A stretch of DNA of 64,000 nucleotides, from NCBI RefSeq assembly GCF_014203665.1, contig NZ_JACHJN010000001.1, forward strand, positions 682,001 through 746,000. The letters run 5' to 3'. The DNA is from Saccharothrix tamanrassetensis (GTDB taxonomy: Bacteria > Actinomycetota > Actinomycetes > Mycobacteriales > Pseudonocardiaceae). Below the pieces are notes generated by a model, which saw nothing but the letters and a program-made list of their open reading frames with translations, did no database searches and was not told where the DNA came from. Shown one piece after another: positions 19,101-26,876 of this stretch (its first letter is position 1; the number at the start of each line of letters is the position of its first letter). The translations under genes and the position numbers were made by a program.

Positions 19101-19188
19101 CCACCCCGGTCTCGCGTCCCACTTGCGGGAACACGTGTCGACCGGGTCGACGTGCGTCTACTCAGGACAGGACCACTTCCGGTTGTAG
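16186..19188 (+). CDS. Large AAA-type ATPase regulator (MalT/LAL-like) without C-terminal HTH
   Basis: A 1000-residue protein. Residues 1-300 are a STAND-type ATPase (P-loop GEPGIGKTT at 32-40, Walker B VVVVLEDLHWAD, arginine/sensor segment LVGTYRD), followed by a long TPR-like helical region to about 850. The last 150 residues hold a conserved actinobacterial module (YNGSTARMPDSKGLRDLHVLL, then a coiled-coil with AYRRRLAELDEEID, then RIRDTLRKLDARHPGLASHL). LuxR-type LAL regulators end in an HTH; none is visible here, so DNA binding may use the C-terminal module or be absent. Function is unknown beyond ATP-dependent signalling. A palindrome and possible -10 precede the ATG, which has no clear ribosome site. 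Confidence 0.88.
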   Translation: MRLIGRDHPRAVLRTEIDRAAQSHGGLVLVAGEPGIGKTTLVTGAAEEARRQGALVLGGSCWDSDTAPGYWPWVQVVRALRRAAVPEEWASVDREQLAVLLGEAPATRAPESFPLSDAVTSALVAVSQQRPVVVVLEDLHWADIASLRLLEFAAQHTWFERVLLVGTYRDAEVAADGHPLRPLMSPLVSRATSVTLTGLSVAEVGELMASTAGRAPDDALVAAVHQRTGGNPFFVEQTARLWQSGNPVTAIAPGVRDALQRRLSLLPEPVGALLTTAAVLGREFHRQVLAATAALPVPHVDRLLDQAAQARLVQALGAGRFSFAHDLVRETLYSSLDDVGVRHTAVVEALAGDLAGQAIPADLARHAYLAGDRLPEEQVVELLVAAARDANSRMAVEEAAGHLRRALERSTSRHRRMRLEMQLAMELFHCGDPGDSATHFTAAVDLARELDDPEALARAALTRYRFADLDETGLALLRDAHARLIGPPPDEPADVLARSLSVRVADLARNGQDDDALADGLWAAHDTTWGLGTAAHRLALTEELTELARRRSDHSSESFAASLRWVALLELGDPRYLDQLQSFVTKSDNWGMPRFTFASAIDQSIIAAFRGRFTEAEALMARAESLGAGDHTGFYMMHVHLWWALWQLQGRYDEIDKLDLADYPYPGLLLGITALSRGDTDAARLHLASYNPGDDRFQRMFEPLWQRFRAHFAYATGDRGMAETMRAELAPHRGQWLVSLYGCDIGGPVDLWLGLVDLTLGRCDEAVAELTAAHSSAELMRSRPWAVEARRHLADALRAQGSPSASLSAEVTRDAASLGMRHLADHRSANEFRRDGDVWSLSYNGSTARMPDSKGLRDLHVLLSSPGIPVPAVSLLDPEAVPSARLGGDPILDDEAKAAYRRRLAELDEEIDHAHDDSRAAALDRERAALLEELRSAAGLAGRTRRLGDEAERARKTVTARIRDTLRKLDARHPGLASHLREHVSTGSTCVYSGQDHFRL

Positions 19189-19412
19189 TGGTTCCTGGAT
19201 ATGGGCCAGCCCTCCGACCAGCGTCCAACCCCCTACCCGAGATCAGCCGCTACGAACCGGTACATCCGGTGAACACGAACACGACCTCGCACACTCTGAG
19301 TCTGCTCGGGCTGGTGAGGTCCTTCACCGCCTGCACCACAGGCGGGAACCGCTCGACTTCCGCTCACCCTTCACAGGTGGGCGGGGCCTCTCGTCGTGAT
19401 CTGCGGGCCAGC

Positions 19413-19727
19413 TCAGCAGCGGGTGGAGTAGATCCCGCAACTCGACGACGAGCCTGAGCTGCTGTCCAACACGACGAGCACGATGCCCAGCGCCAGCGCC
19501 AGCGTCGGGATGATCACCAGCGTCCACACCAGCAGCCGGCGGATCGAGTGGAGCACCACCACCTGCTCCACCGCCGCCTGGGCAATCGCCTGCTCGACGG
19601 TCGGCGAGGACCGGATACGGTGGATGGAGGCATGGACGTAGTCGGTGGTCCAGGCTGGACCGGTTCCCGCGCCCGAGTGGGGATTCTTGAACGGATCGAA
19701 CGCCGGCTCGATCTCCGACTCGGACAC
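19413..19727 (-). CDS. Small single-pass membrane protein, unknown function
   Basis: A 104-residue protein starting with GTG at 19727, supported by GAGGAGG 5 nt upstream. An acidic N-terminal part (SESEIEPAFDPFKNP) is followed by a helical segment ending in HSIRRLLVW and one transmembrane helix (about residues 68-88), then a short Ser-rich tail with two Cys. The arrangement suggests a cytosolic N terminus and a short outside tail that could form a disulfide. No family was recognised. It is alone on its strand between the ATPase regulator and the ABC operon. Confidence 0.65.
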   Translation of the reverse strand: MSESEIEPAFDPFKNPHSGAGTGPAWTTDYVHASIHRIRSSPTVEQAIAQAAVEQVVVLHSIRRLLVWTLVIIPTLALALGIVLVVLDSSSGSSSSCGIYSTRC

Positions 19728-20154
19728 GTTGGCCTCCTCGTGGCGCTGTTCTAGATGGAGATTCGGACCGCTACCCGTCGTCGTTACAGGTGGCGCAGGC
19801 GAACCTCCAGCCCATGTTCAACAGGTCCTCGGCCACACGGCTCGCAATGACGGCCACCCGGTGATCTCCGGTCTGGCTGCCGATGGCGATCACGAGGGTG
19901 GCACCACCAGCAGGGCTGAGTCCGCCACGGCCGGTTCGACGGCTGACCCGACATCAAGAGGCCGCGCCCAGAGCTGCTGGGCGCGGCCTCCGCGTCAGTG
20001 TGTCAGGCCGGCATACCGGTGGACCAAGGTCTGCCGGTACGAATCCGGTACGAGACAACCATCAAAGCACCGGACTCACAGGACACATAGGACAGACATT
20101 CTCTCGGCTACACAAACACAAGGGTCAACCGGTCAGGTTCGACTCAGCCGCCAG
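19728..20154. other. Intergenic region, no clear gene
   Basis: About 430 nt between the small membrane protein start and the ABC permease stop. It contains the hairpin at 19958-19990. A plus-strand frame reads HVQQVLGHT near 19815, reminiscent of the C-terminal box of tyrosine recombinases, but the surrounding residues do not support an integrase. Confidence 0.4.
19958..19990 (-). terminator. Perfect 14-bp hairpin downstream of ABC operon
   Basis: Arms 19958-19971 and 19977-19990 are perfect complements with a 5-nt loop, 165 nt past the permease stop codon on the minus strand. It is the only strong candidate terminator for that operon. Confidence 0.55.
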
Positions 20155-20997
20155 TCACTTCCGGTTGTAGAGCCGCATGGTCCAGGTGCCGAAGACGACG
20201 GTGAACAGGATGGCGTAGCCCAGCGTCCACAGCATCGCCTGACCGTTGAACCCGCCGGCCATCAGCGCCCGCACCGCGTCCACCAGCTTGCTGATCGGGT
20301 TGACGTTGACGAAGGACTGGAGCCAGCCCGGCATGGTGCCCGGGTTGACGTACACGTTGGACAGGAACGTCAGCGGGAACAGCACCATCATGCTGACGCC
20401 CATCACGGACTTCTCGCTGCGCAGCAGCAACCCGAACATGGTCCAGACCCAGGAGAACGCGAACGAGAACGCCACCAGCACCGCCACCCCGAGCACCACA
20501 CCGACCAGCCCGCCCTCGGGGCGGAACCCGAGGATCAGACCGACGAGGACGATCGTGGTGGACGCCAGCACGTACCGCAGCAGGTCGCCCAGGATGTAGC
20601 CGACCATCGGCGCGGGACGCCAGATCGGCAGCGTCCGGAACCGGTCGAACACGCCCTTCTCGATGTCGGTGTTCACCGACACGCCGGTGTACATGGTGAT
20701 CATCACGACGCTGGTCACCGTGACGCCGGGCAGCAGGTACTGGAGGTACTCCCCCGGCGAGCCGGCCAGCGCGCCGCCGAACAGGTAGGTGAACATCAGG
20801 ATCATCATCACCGGGAACGCGGTGACGTCGAACAGCTGCTCCGGCACGTGCTTGATCTTCAGCACCGCGCGCCACCCGAAGGTCAGCGACACGGAGAGCG
20901 CGCTCGGGCGCGGGGGCCGGTGGGATTCCAGCAGCAGGGCCGCCAGGTCCTCCGGCTTGGGCGCCGCCAGGGCCTCGGGCTCCTTGGTGACGGTCAT
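20155..20997 (-). CDS. ABC-2 type multidrug exporter permease (DrrB-like)
   Basis: A 280-residue integral membrane protein with a cytosolic N-terminal tail of about 45 residues and six predicted helices. It has the ABC-2 permease pattern: [17 protein letters not shown], the [27 protein letters not shown] coupling region (key residues only) and [24 protein letters not shown] before the last helices. It is the channel half of a drug or metabolite exporter; the ATPase is encoded just upstream with a 4-nt ATGA overlap. DrrAB systems export daunorubicin and similar compounds and often give self-resistance. No biosynthetic cluster adjoins, so the substrate is open. Confidence 0.93.
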   Translation of the reverse strand: MTVTKEPEALAAPKPEDLAALLLESHRPPRPSALSVSLTFGWRAVLKIKHVPEQLFDVTAFPVMMILMFTYLFGGALAGSPGEYLQYLLPGVTVTSVVMITMYTGVSVNTDIEKGVFDRFRTLPIWRPAPMVGYILGDLLRYVLASTTIVLVGLILGFRPEGGLVGVVLGVAVLVAFSFAFSWVWTMFGLLLRSEKSVMGVSMMVLFPLTFLSNVYVNPGTMPGWLQSFVNVNPISKLVDAVRALMAGGFNGQAMLWTLGYAILFTVVFGTWTMRLYNRK

Positions 20998-21941
20998 GCC
21001 GCCGCCTCCTTCTTGTCGGTCAGGGCCAGGAAGACCTCGTCCAGGCTGGGCTGGCCGAGGGAGAAGTTGTCCACGGTGATGCCTTCGCGGGCCAGCTGCG
21101 CCAGCGCCTCGGCGGCCTGCTCGGTGGCCCTCCCGGACAGCCGGGCGGTCAGCGCCACCGGGTCCGAGTCGAGCTGCACGTCCGCGTCGAGCACCCGCGA
21201 GAGCACCGCCTGCGCCTCGGCCCGCTGGTGGGCGTCGCGCAGCCGCAGGTGCACCGCGCCGACCCCGACGGACGCCTTCAGCTCCCCCTTCGTGCCCTCG
21301 GCGATCACCCGGCCGTGGTCGATGACCGCGATGCGAGACGCGAGCTGGTCCGCCTCGTCCAGGTACTGCGTGGTCAGCAGCACGGTGGTGCCGTGCGCGA
21401 CGACCGCCCGCACGATGTCCCACACCTGGTTGCGACTGCGCGGGTCCAAGCCGGTGGTCGGCTCGTCCAGGAACAGCAGCTGCGGCGTGTTGAGGATGCT
21501 GGCCGCGATGTCCAGCCGCCGCCGCATACCGCCCGAGTAGTGCTTGACCTGCTTGCCGGCGGCCTCGGTCAGCCCGAACGCGTCCAGCAGCTGGGCCGCG
21601 CGCTCCTTGGCGTGCGCGCGGGAGTGGCCGGTGAGCCTGCCGAGCAGCACCAGGTTCTCGGTGCCGGTCAGGTCCTCGTCGACGGACGCGTACTGACCGG
21701 TGAGGCTGACCAGTCGGCGCACGGCGTCCGGGTCGGCGCGCACGTCGTGACCGAACACCAGCGCCTGCCCGTCGTCGGGTCGCAGCAGTGTGGCCAGCAT
21801 CTTGACCGTGGTCGTCTTGCCCGCGCCGTTGGGCCCGAGCAGTCCGTACACGGTCCCGGCGGGCACGGCGAGGTCGACACCGTCCACCGCGCGGGTGTCG
21901 CCGAAGATCTTCACCAGTCCCGACGTTTCGATCGCGTTCAC
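20994..21941 (-). CDS. ABC transporter ATP-binding protein (DrrA-like)
   Basis: A 315-residue ATPase: Walker [12 protein letters not shown]-loop TGQYASVDE, signature [10 protein letters not shown], Walker [13 protein letters not shown], and switch His replaced by Gln in [11 protein letters not shown], which is common in the DrrA family. The C-terminal extension with [16 protein letters not shown] matches the DrrA regulatory tail. GTG start at 21941 with AAGGAAG in front; a longer upstream frame has no ribosome site. Its stop overlaps the permease start (ATGA). It powers the DrrB-like permease, and sits 16 nt after an FMN reductase gene, forming a three-gene operon. Confidence 0.93.
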   Translation of the reverse strand: MNAIETSGLVKIFGDTRAVDGVDLAVPAGTVYGLLGPNGAGKTTTVKMLATLLRPDDGQALVFGHDVRADPDAVRRLVSLTGQYASVDEDLTGTENLVLLGRLTGHSRAHAKERAAQLLDAFGLTEAAGKQVKHYSGGMRRRLDIAASILNTPQLLFLDEPTTGLDPRSRNQVWDIVRAVVAHGTTVLLTTQYLDEADQLASRIAVIDHGRVIAEGTKGELKASVGVGAVHLRLRDAHQRAEAQAVLSRVLDADVQLDSDPVALTARLSGRATEQAAEALAQLAREGITVDNFSLGQPSLDEVFLALTDKKEAAA

Positions 21942-21957
21942 TTGGGTTCTTCCTTTC

Positions 21958-22506
21958 TCACGAGACGTAGGGCCGTTCGCGTCGCGCATCGCGCAACGCG
22001 GCCGCCCACCAGGTCAGCTGGTCGAGCATCGCGGTGGCCGCCTGCCGACGGCGCTCGGTGTCCAGCGGGTCGTCGTCGAGCAGGTTGACGCCCACGCCGT
22101 TGCGCATCGTCATGACGTGCAGTTCGGTGAAAACCGTCCGGAGCTGCTCGACCGCGTAGATCCCCTCGGAGCGGTAGCCGTAGGAGACGAACCCGGCGGG
22201 TTTGGCGTGCCACTCGTCGTAGGCGTAGTCGATCGCCTGCTTGAGCGAGGCGGGGAAGCTGCGGTTGTACTCGGGCGTGACCACGACGAACCCGTCGGCC
22301 CACCCGATCCGGGCGACGAACCGGCGCATCGCGGCCGTCGGCTGGTCCGGGTAGCACGGCGGGAAGTCGTAGTCCCCCAGGTCCACCAACCCGACCTCGG
22401 TGTCCGGTCGCGCCCCGGCCACCTCGGCGACCCACCGCCCGACCCCGTCCCCGACCCGGCCTTGGCGGGTGCTGCCGACGATCACGGCGATCCGCAACTG
22501 TTCCAT
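21958..22506 (-). CDS. NADPH-dependent FMN reductase-family protein
   Basis: A 182-residue flavodoxin-like reductase. The phosphate-binding loop [12 protein letters not shown] near residue 11, the [18 protein letters not shown] segment and the SYGYRSEG turn are typical of NAD(P)H:FMN/quinone reductases. It should reduce FMN or quinones with NADPH in the cytosol. It is the first gene of the operon with the DrrAB-like exporter (16 nt apart), so it could act with it in detoxification of a redox-active compound; this is inference. Start at ATG 22506 after GAGGGGG. Confidence 0.9.
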   Translation of the reverse strand: MEQLRIAVIVGSTRQGRVGDGVGRWVAEVAGARPDTEVGLVDLGDYDFPPCYPDQPTAAMRRFVARIGWADGFVVVTPEYNRSFPASLKQAIDYAYDEWHAKPAGFVSYGYRSEGIYAVEQLRTVFTELHVMTMRNGVGVNLLDDDPLDTERRRQAATAMLDQLTWWAAALRDARRERPYVS

Positions 22507-22625
22507 CCGACACCCCCTCACACCTCTTAGGCGCGAGAGGGCTGCCAGTCGGCCGCTAGGCCGGATCTAGCGGGGGTGCGGGCGGCCGACCCGCGAGTCG
22601 CGGTGCGTGCGGTCGTGCCCACGGC

Positions 22626-22664
22626 AAAAAGGGCGGCTCACCGGGTCTTCCCGGCGAGCCGCCC
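22626..22664 (-). terminator. Intrinsic terminator of hisG
   Basis: On the minus strand a 15-bp stem (22650-22664 with 22631-22645, one G-T wobble) and 4-nt loop are followed by five T (22630-22626). It starts 17 nt after the hisG stop codon. This is the clearest intrinsic terminator in the window. Confidence 0.9.
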
Positions 22665-22680
22665 CGAAGATCGGCGGAGG

Positions 22681-23544
22681 TCAGATCCGGCAGGTGTCCA
22701 GCGAGCTCACCAGGATGGCGCGCGCCCCCACCCGCCACAGCTCGTCCATGATGAACGGCGCGTCGTCCCTGGGCACCAGGGACCGGACGGCCACCCAGCC
22801 CTCCCGGGCCAGCGGCGACACCGTGGGCGACTCGATGCCCGGCACCAGCCGGAAGGCCTCTTCCTGCGCGGATGTCGGGCAGTCGAAGTCCAGGATCACG
22901 TACCGGCGGGCGATCAGCACGCCCTGCAACCGCCGGTGCAGGATCTCGACCGAGCGGACCGCGGCCGGGGTCTCCTCCACCGTGTCACCCTGGATCAGCA
23001 CGGCCTCGGACTTCAGGATCGGCTTGCCGAACGTCTCCAGCCCCGACGTCTTCAGCGTGATCCCGGTTTCCACCACGTCCGCGATGGCGTCCGCCACGCC
23101 CAGTTCCACGGCCGTCTCGACCGCCCCGTCCAGCCGCACGAGCTTGGCCTTGATGCCGTGCTCGGACAGGTGGTTCTCCACCAGGTTCGGGTAGCTGGTG
23201 GCGATGCGGGTGCCCTCCAGCCCCGCCGCGTCGGTGATGCCACCGGGCTTGGAGGCGAAGTAGAACGACGCCTTGCCGAAGCCCAACGGGAGGATTTCCT
23301 TCGCGGACACGGTGGAATCGAGCAGCAGATCCCGACCGGTGATGCCGACGTCCAACGAGCCTTCACCGACGTACACCGCGATGTCCCGCGGGCGCAGGAA
23401 AAAGAACTGCACATCATTCGCCGGGTCGGCCACGATCAGCTCGCGCCCGGACCGATGGACCCGGTACCCCGCTTCGGACAGCATTTGCGCCGCGGGAGCA
23501 CTCAACGAGCCCTTGTTGGGCAGGGCGAAGCGAAGAGGAGCCAT
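22681..23544 (-). CDS. hisG: ATP phosphoribosyltransferase, long form
   Basis: A 287-residue enzyme for the first step of histidine synthesis, joining ATP and PRPP to phosphoribosyl-ATP. The N-terminal FALPNKGSL, the domain I DVGITGRDLL and the PRPP-loop region GVADAIADVVETG are present, and residues 210-287 form the regulatory domain (PTVSPLA..GWVAVRSLV) of the long, histidine-inhibited homohexameric form. In many actinobacteria hisE lies directly before hisG; here 348 nt without a gene precede it, so hisG is monocistronic. A GGGAG lies 10 nt before the ATG and a strong terminator follows. Confidence 0.96.
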   Translation of the reverse strand: MAPLRFALPNKGSLSAPAAQMLSEAGYRVHRSGRELIVADPANDVQFFFLRPRDIAVYVGEGSLDVGITGRDLLLDSTVSAKEILPLGFGKASFYFASKPGGITDAAGLEGTRIATSYPNLVENHLSEHGIKAKLVRLDGAVETAVELGVADAIADVVETGITLKTSGLETFGKPILKSEAVLIQGDTVEETPAAVRSVEILHRRLQGVLIARRYVILDFDCPTSAQEEAFRLVPGIESPTVSPLAREGWVAVRSLVPRDDAPFIMDELWRVGARAILVSSLDTCRI

Positions 23545-23892
23545 GCCGCGAAGTCTCCCACACCGTCCCCGGATGCCCTGACCTGGGGCCGACCTCGTGT
23601 CCCACGTATTGGAACGGGGCCGGTCGTCCGACATCCGCGGCCACCCGCACCGATCCGCCGGCGTGTCGCACGGGCCCGTCGGACGGCGAAGACAGGGCCT
23701 TTCCGGTGCGACGCGCCCGGATTCGCGGCCGGCCGCCGGAATTGTCCCGACGGCACCGGCTCGGCGGATCCGAAAACACTTCGGACTATTCGCCGCTATT
23801 CGAACGAGAGGACGCGCACGAGCTGCTCGACGCTTACCGCCGGCCGGACCGGCACCGGATCCGACGCCTTCGCGTCGACTTGCCCGGCGACC
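23545..23892. other. Intergenic region upstream of hisG, no gene seen
   Basis: About 350 nt between the hisG start and the GNAT gene stop. A short plus-strand frame around 23780-23890 looks weakly coding, but has no start signal, runs into the antisense GNAT gene and was not called. hisE is not here. Confidence 0.45.
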
Positions 23893-24615
23893 TCAGGCCG
23901 GGGTCGACCACCAAGTCGCGACGGCGGTGGTGGCGAAGCCGAGCGAGTCGTACAGCGGCTTGCCCGCCACGGCGGCGGACAGCGTCATCGGCCTGTCGGT
24001 GACCTCGTTGAGCACCTGGTGCATCAACGCCCGGCCGACGCCGCGCGATCGGTGCTCGGGCAGGGTGGTCACCCAGTACACGCCGGCGGCCGACTCGTCC
24101 AGGACGGTCACACACGCACCCGCCACCGCGCCGTCGCGGCGGGCGATGTGCATCCGGGCGGTGTCGTCCTCGAACAACGCGGGTGGGAACGCCTCGCCCG
24201 GGGCGAAGCCCGGCAGCGGGAAGCCGTCGAGCACCGTTCGTTCCGCGACGGCGAGTTCTTCGGCGGTGGTGACGCGCGTGACGTCCAGCTCCGGATCGGG
24301 CAACGGGGAGGGCTGCCGGATCATCACCGGCAACTGCCGTGGCACGAGCGGCCACGGGGTGCCGTCAACGGTGCCGAACGGGTCTTCGACCGTGGTCCGG
24401 CCCTCGGCCTCGGCCACCAGCCGGGAGATCTCGGCGACGTCGTCCGCCGCCGGGTCCGGGCCGAGGAGCAGCACCCGCAGCAACCCCGGGCCGTTCATCG
24501 CGACGAAACCCGGCCTCCGGACCAGCTCCTGACCACGGGTGCGGGCGAGCGCGGCCAGGAGGACCTCGGCGTTGCGCGTGGCGAGTCGGAGGGACGCGGG
24601 GGCGACAGCCGTCAT
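23893..24615 (-). CDS. GNAT-family N-acetyltransferase
   Basis: A 240-residue protein. The C-terminal half is a GNAT domain: GACVTVLDESAAGVYWVTTLPE (beta 4 region, key residues only) is followed by the acetyl-CoA loop RSRGVGRALM and the last strand KPLYDSLGFATTA. The N-terminal 100 residues are a second, more diverged GNAT-like half, a layout seen in tandem-GNAT actinobacterial proteins. It should transfer an acyl group from CoA to an amine; the acceptor is unknown. No ribosome site is visible at 24615 or at the alternative ATG 24627, so a leaderless message is likely and the start is uncertain by four codons. Confidence 0.82.
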   Translation of the reverse strand: MTAVAPASLRLATRNAEVLLAALARTRGQELVRRPGFVAMNGPGLLRVLLLGPDPAADDVAEISRLVAEAEGRTTVEDPFGTVDGTPWPLVPRQLPVMIRQPSPLPDPELDVTRVTTAEELAVAERTVLDGFPLPGFAPGEAFPPALFEDDTARMHIARRDGAVAGACVTVLDESAAGVYWVTTLPEHRSRGVGRALMHQVLNEVTDRPMTLSAAVAGKPLYDSLGFATTAVATWWSTPA

Positions 24616-24694
24616 GATCCGGACCATATGACGCGACAGGACGGTCCGACCACCCGATAGCGCGGGTGCGTGGTCGAACTCGCCCTGCCGGCTC

Positions 24695-25288
24695 TCAGCT
24701 GTGCCGCTTGCCGGCCAGCAGCTGGTCGAACGGCACCACGTCGGCGAACTTGTCGACTGGCGCGGCCGGTGCACGGCCCGCGAGCAGCCCCGCCAGCTCG
24801 GCGGACGCACGGTCGATCCGGTCCGACAGCCCCTGGGGCGAACCCCAGTCCGAAGACGCCGCGTACACGCCGGTCGGGACGACGTCCGCCTTCAGGTAGG
24901 CGAACAAGGGCCGCAGGGCGTAGTCGAGCACGAGGGAGTGCCGCTCCGTCCCGCCCGTCGCACCGATCAGCACCGGCTTGCCCGCCAACGACTCCGGCTC
25001 CAGCACGTCGACGAAGGACTTGAACAGCCCGCTGTACGAGGCGTTGAAGGTCGGTGTCACCGCGATCAGCCCGTCGGCTCCCACGACGTCGTCCACCACG
25101 GCCTTCAACCGGGCGCTCGGGAACCCGGTCACGAGGTTGTCGGCCACGTCCCGCGCGACATCGCGCAGGTGCACCGTCCGCACCTCCACCGGCAGCACGG
25201 CGCCGACCCCGGCGGCGAGCCGGTCGGCCAGCAGGTGGCTGGACGACGGCTCGCTCAACCCGGCCGACACCACGGCGATCGTGGTCAT
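24695..25288 (-). CDS. LLM-partnered FMN reductase, CE1759 family
   Basis: A 197-residue flavodoxin-fold FMN reductase: SAGLSEPSSSHLLADRL (phosphate loop), TPTFNASYSGLFKSFVD and the GATGGTERHSLVLDYALRP segment that marks this family. It reduces FMN for the partner luciferase-like monooxygenase encoded just upstream, whose stop overlaps its ATG by 4 nt (ATGA). The fixed pairing of this reductase with an LLM oxidoreductase is known in Corynebacterium and other actinobacteria (CE1758/CE1759 families). The substrate oxidised by the pair is not established. Confidence 0.9.
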   Translation of the reverse strand: MTTIAVVSAGLSEPSSSHLLADRLAAGVGAVLPVEVRTVHLRDVARDVADNLVTGFPSARLKAVVDDVVGADGLIAVTPTFNASYSGLFKSFVDVLEPESLAGKPVLIGATGGTERHSLVLDYALRPLFAYLKADVVPTGVYAASSDWGSPQGLSDRIDRASAELAGLLAGRAPAAPVDKFADVVPFDQLLAGKRHS

Positions 25289-26376
25289 CGGACCTCGGCC
25301 TTCCGCTGCGCGGCGGCCTGCCGCAGCGAGGCGTGCGTCGGGGCGTCCGGCACCTCGGCCGGGCGGCCGGCCGCGAACTCGCGGCGCAGCACCGGCACGA
25401 TCTCGCCGAGCAGGTCCAGCTGCTCCAGCACCGTCTTCAGCGGCAGGCCGGCGTGGTCCACCAGGAACAGCTGGCGCTGGTAGTCGCCGAAGTGCTGCCG
25501 GAACGACAGCGTCTTCTCGACGACCTCCTGCGGGCTGCCCACGGTCAGCGGCGTCTGCGAGGTGAAGTCCTCCAGGGACGGGCCGTGGCCGTAGACCGGC
25601 GCGTTGTCGAAGTACGGGCGGAACTCGCGCACCGCGTCCTGCGAGTTGCGGCGCATGAAGACCTGACCGCCGAGGCCGACGACGGCCTGCCCGGCGGACC
25701 CGTGCCCGTAGTGCTCGTAGCGCTCCCGGTACAGGTTGATCAGCCGGATGAAGTGCTCCTTGGGCCAGAAGATGTTGTTCGCGAAGAAGCCGTCGCCGTA
25801 GTAGGCGGCCTGCTCGGCGATCTCCGGGCTGCGGATCGAGCCGTGCCAGACGAACGGCGGCACGCCGTCCAGCGGCCTGGGCGTCGAGGTGAAGGACTGC
25901 AACGGCGTGCGGTGCCTGCCCTCCCAGTCCACCACGTCCTCCCGCCACAACCGGTGCAGCAGGTGGTAGTTCTCGATGGCCAGGTCGATGCCGTCGCGGA
26001 TGTCCTTGCCGAACCACGGGTACACCGGCCCGGTGTTGCCGCGCCCCATCATCAGGTCGACCCGGCCGTCCGCCAGGTGCTGGAGCATCGCGAAGTCCTC
26101 GGCGATCTTCACCGGGTCGTTCGTGGTGATCAGCGTGGTGGCGGTGGACAGGACCAACCGCTCGGTGCGCGCGGCGATGTAGCCGAGCATGGTGGTGGGC
26201 GAGGACGGCACGAACGGCGGATTGTGGTGCTCGCCGGTGGCGAACACGTCCAGGCCGACCTCCTCGGCCTTCAGCGCGATCGCCACCATGGCCTTGATGC
26301 GCTCGGCCTCGGTCGGCGTCCGGCCCGTCGTGGGGTCGGGCGTCACGTCGCCGACGGTGAAGACACCGAACTGCAT
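25285..26376 (-). CDS. LLM-class flavin-dependent oxidoreductase, CE1758 family
   Basis: A 363-residue luciferase-like monooxygenase with the (beta/alpha)8 fold: MQFGVFTVGDV start, ATGEHHNPPFVPSSP active-site loop, STATTLITTNDPVKIAEDFA and the GRGNTGPVYPWFGKD segment. It should use reduced FMN and oxygen supplied through the CE1759-type reductase encoded next to it. GAGGAG precedes the ATG. About 40 nt upstream lies TTGA-N4-TCAA, which recurs twice at the MarR/yceI divergon in this window, so control by that MarR protein or a paralogue is possible. Confidence 0.92.
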   Translation of the reverse strand: MQFGVFTVGDVTPDPTTGRTPTEAERIKAMVAIALKAEEVGLDVFATGEHHNPPFVPSSPTTMLGYIAARTERLVLSTATTLITTNDPVKIAEDFAMLQHLADGRVDLMMGRGNTGPVYPWFGKDIRDGIDLAIENYHLLHRLWREDVVDWEGRHRTPLQSFTSTPRPLDGVPPFVWHGSIRSPEIAEQAAYYGDGFFANNIFWPKEHFIRLINLYRERYEHYGHGSAGQAVVGLGGQVFMRRNSQDAVREFRPYFDNAPVYGHGPSLEDFTSQTPLTVGSPQEVVEKTLSFRQHFGDYQRQLFLVDHAGLPLKTVLEQLDLLGEIVPVLRREFAAGRPAEVPDAPTHASLRQAAAQRKAEVR

Positions 26377-26414
26377 GGCCGCTCCTCGGGTCCGGTGGCT
26401 GGCCCACCAGGTAA

Positions 26415-26426
26415 TTGAACTGTCAA
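26415..26426 (-). promoter_or_regulatory. TTGA-N4-TCAA operator-like site upstream of the LLM pair
   Basis: TTGAACTGTCAA, flanked so that it reads ATTGA-N4-TCAAC, 39 nt before the LLM start codon. Read on the minus strand it contains TTGACA, a plausible -35. It differs in one outer base from the MarR/yceI operator at 56255-56268. Confidence 0.5.
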
Positions 26427-26559
26427 CTATCAGAACGGTACCCGGTCCGCCGCTATTCCGCCGTCGCCGGGTGGCACGGACCACGCCGAGGTGGGTGACA
26501 CAGGTCACCGGAGGCCGTCCGACCGGTTGTCGTCTGAACGTGATGTCCAATCGCATGGC

Positions 26560-26876
26560 GAGGCGACCGTCGCCCCGGCGAACCTGTTGGCGGTCAACGT
26601 GGTCACCGCCGCCGGCTCGGCCATGCTGATCCGCTCCATCCACAGTGCACTGTCCACACCGCACACCGACGCTGGCCGGCGACATCGGCTCCGGGCTGCG
26701 CTTTCCGGGGCAGCACCGGTCGTCCGCGCGCTGACGCCGGTCGCCGCGGCGCCGGCCGGTTCGGCGGCGGTGCTCGCCGGTCCGCGGGCCGGCCTCGCCG
26801 CCGGGTGTCGCGCTGCTGCCGGTCGGGGTCGCCCTGGCCTGGGCGACCCCGACCCTGCGCCGTGCGGCGAGGTCCG
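26560..26876 (+). pseudogene. Possible decayed membrane-protein remnant
   Basis: One plus-strand frame reads ANLLAVNVVTAAGSAMLI from about 26578 and continues hydrophobic to about 26805, where a neighbouring frame takes over with VALLPVGVALAWATPTLRR up to 26875. Read together they look like a small membrane protein with one or more frameshifts and no good start. The evidence is composition only, and no family was recognised. The stretch otherwise separates the LLM operon from the XRE gene. Confidence 0.25.

Noticed and set aside
19780-19900. Possible tyrosine-recombinase fragment (HVQQVLGHT)
   Set aside because: Only nine residues fit; catalytic Arg and Tyr positions are absent and no att-like repeats were found.
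20120-20150. tRNA-like T-arm sequence GGTTCGACTC
   Set aside because: No acceptor, D-arm or anticodon arm can be folded around it.
23706-24002. Plus-strand frame between hisG and the GNAT gene
   Set aside because: Weak coding look in the middle only; it runs antisense into the GNAT gene and has no start signal.
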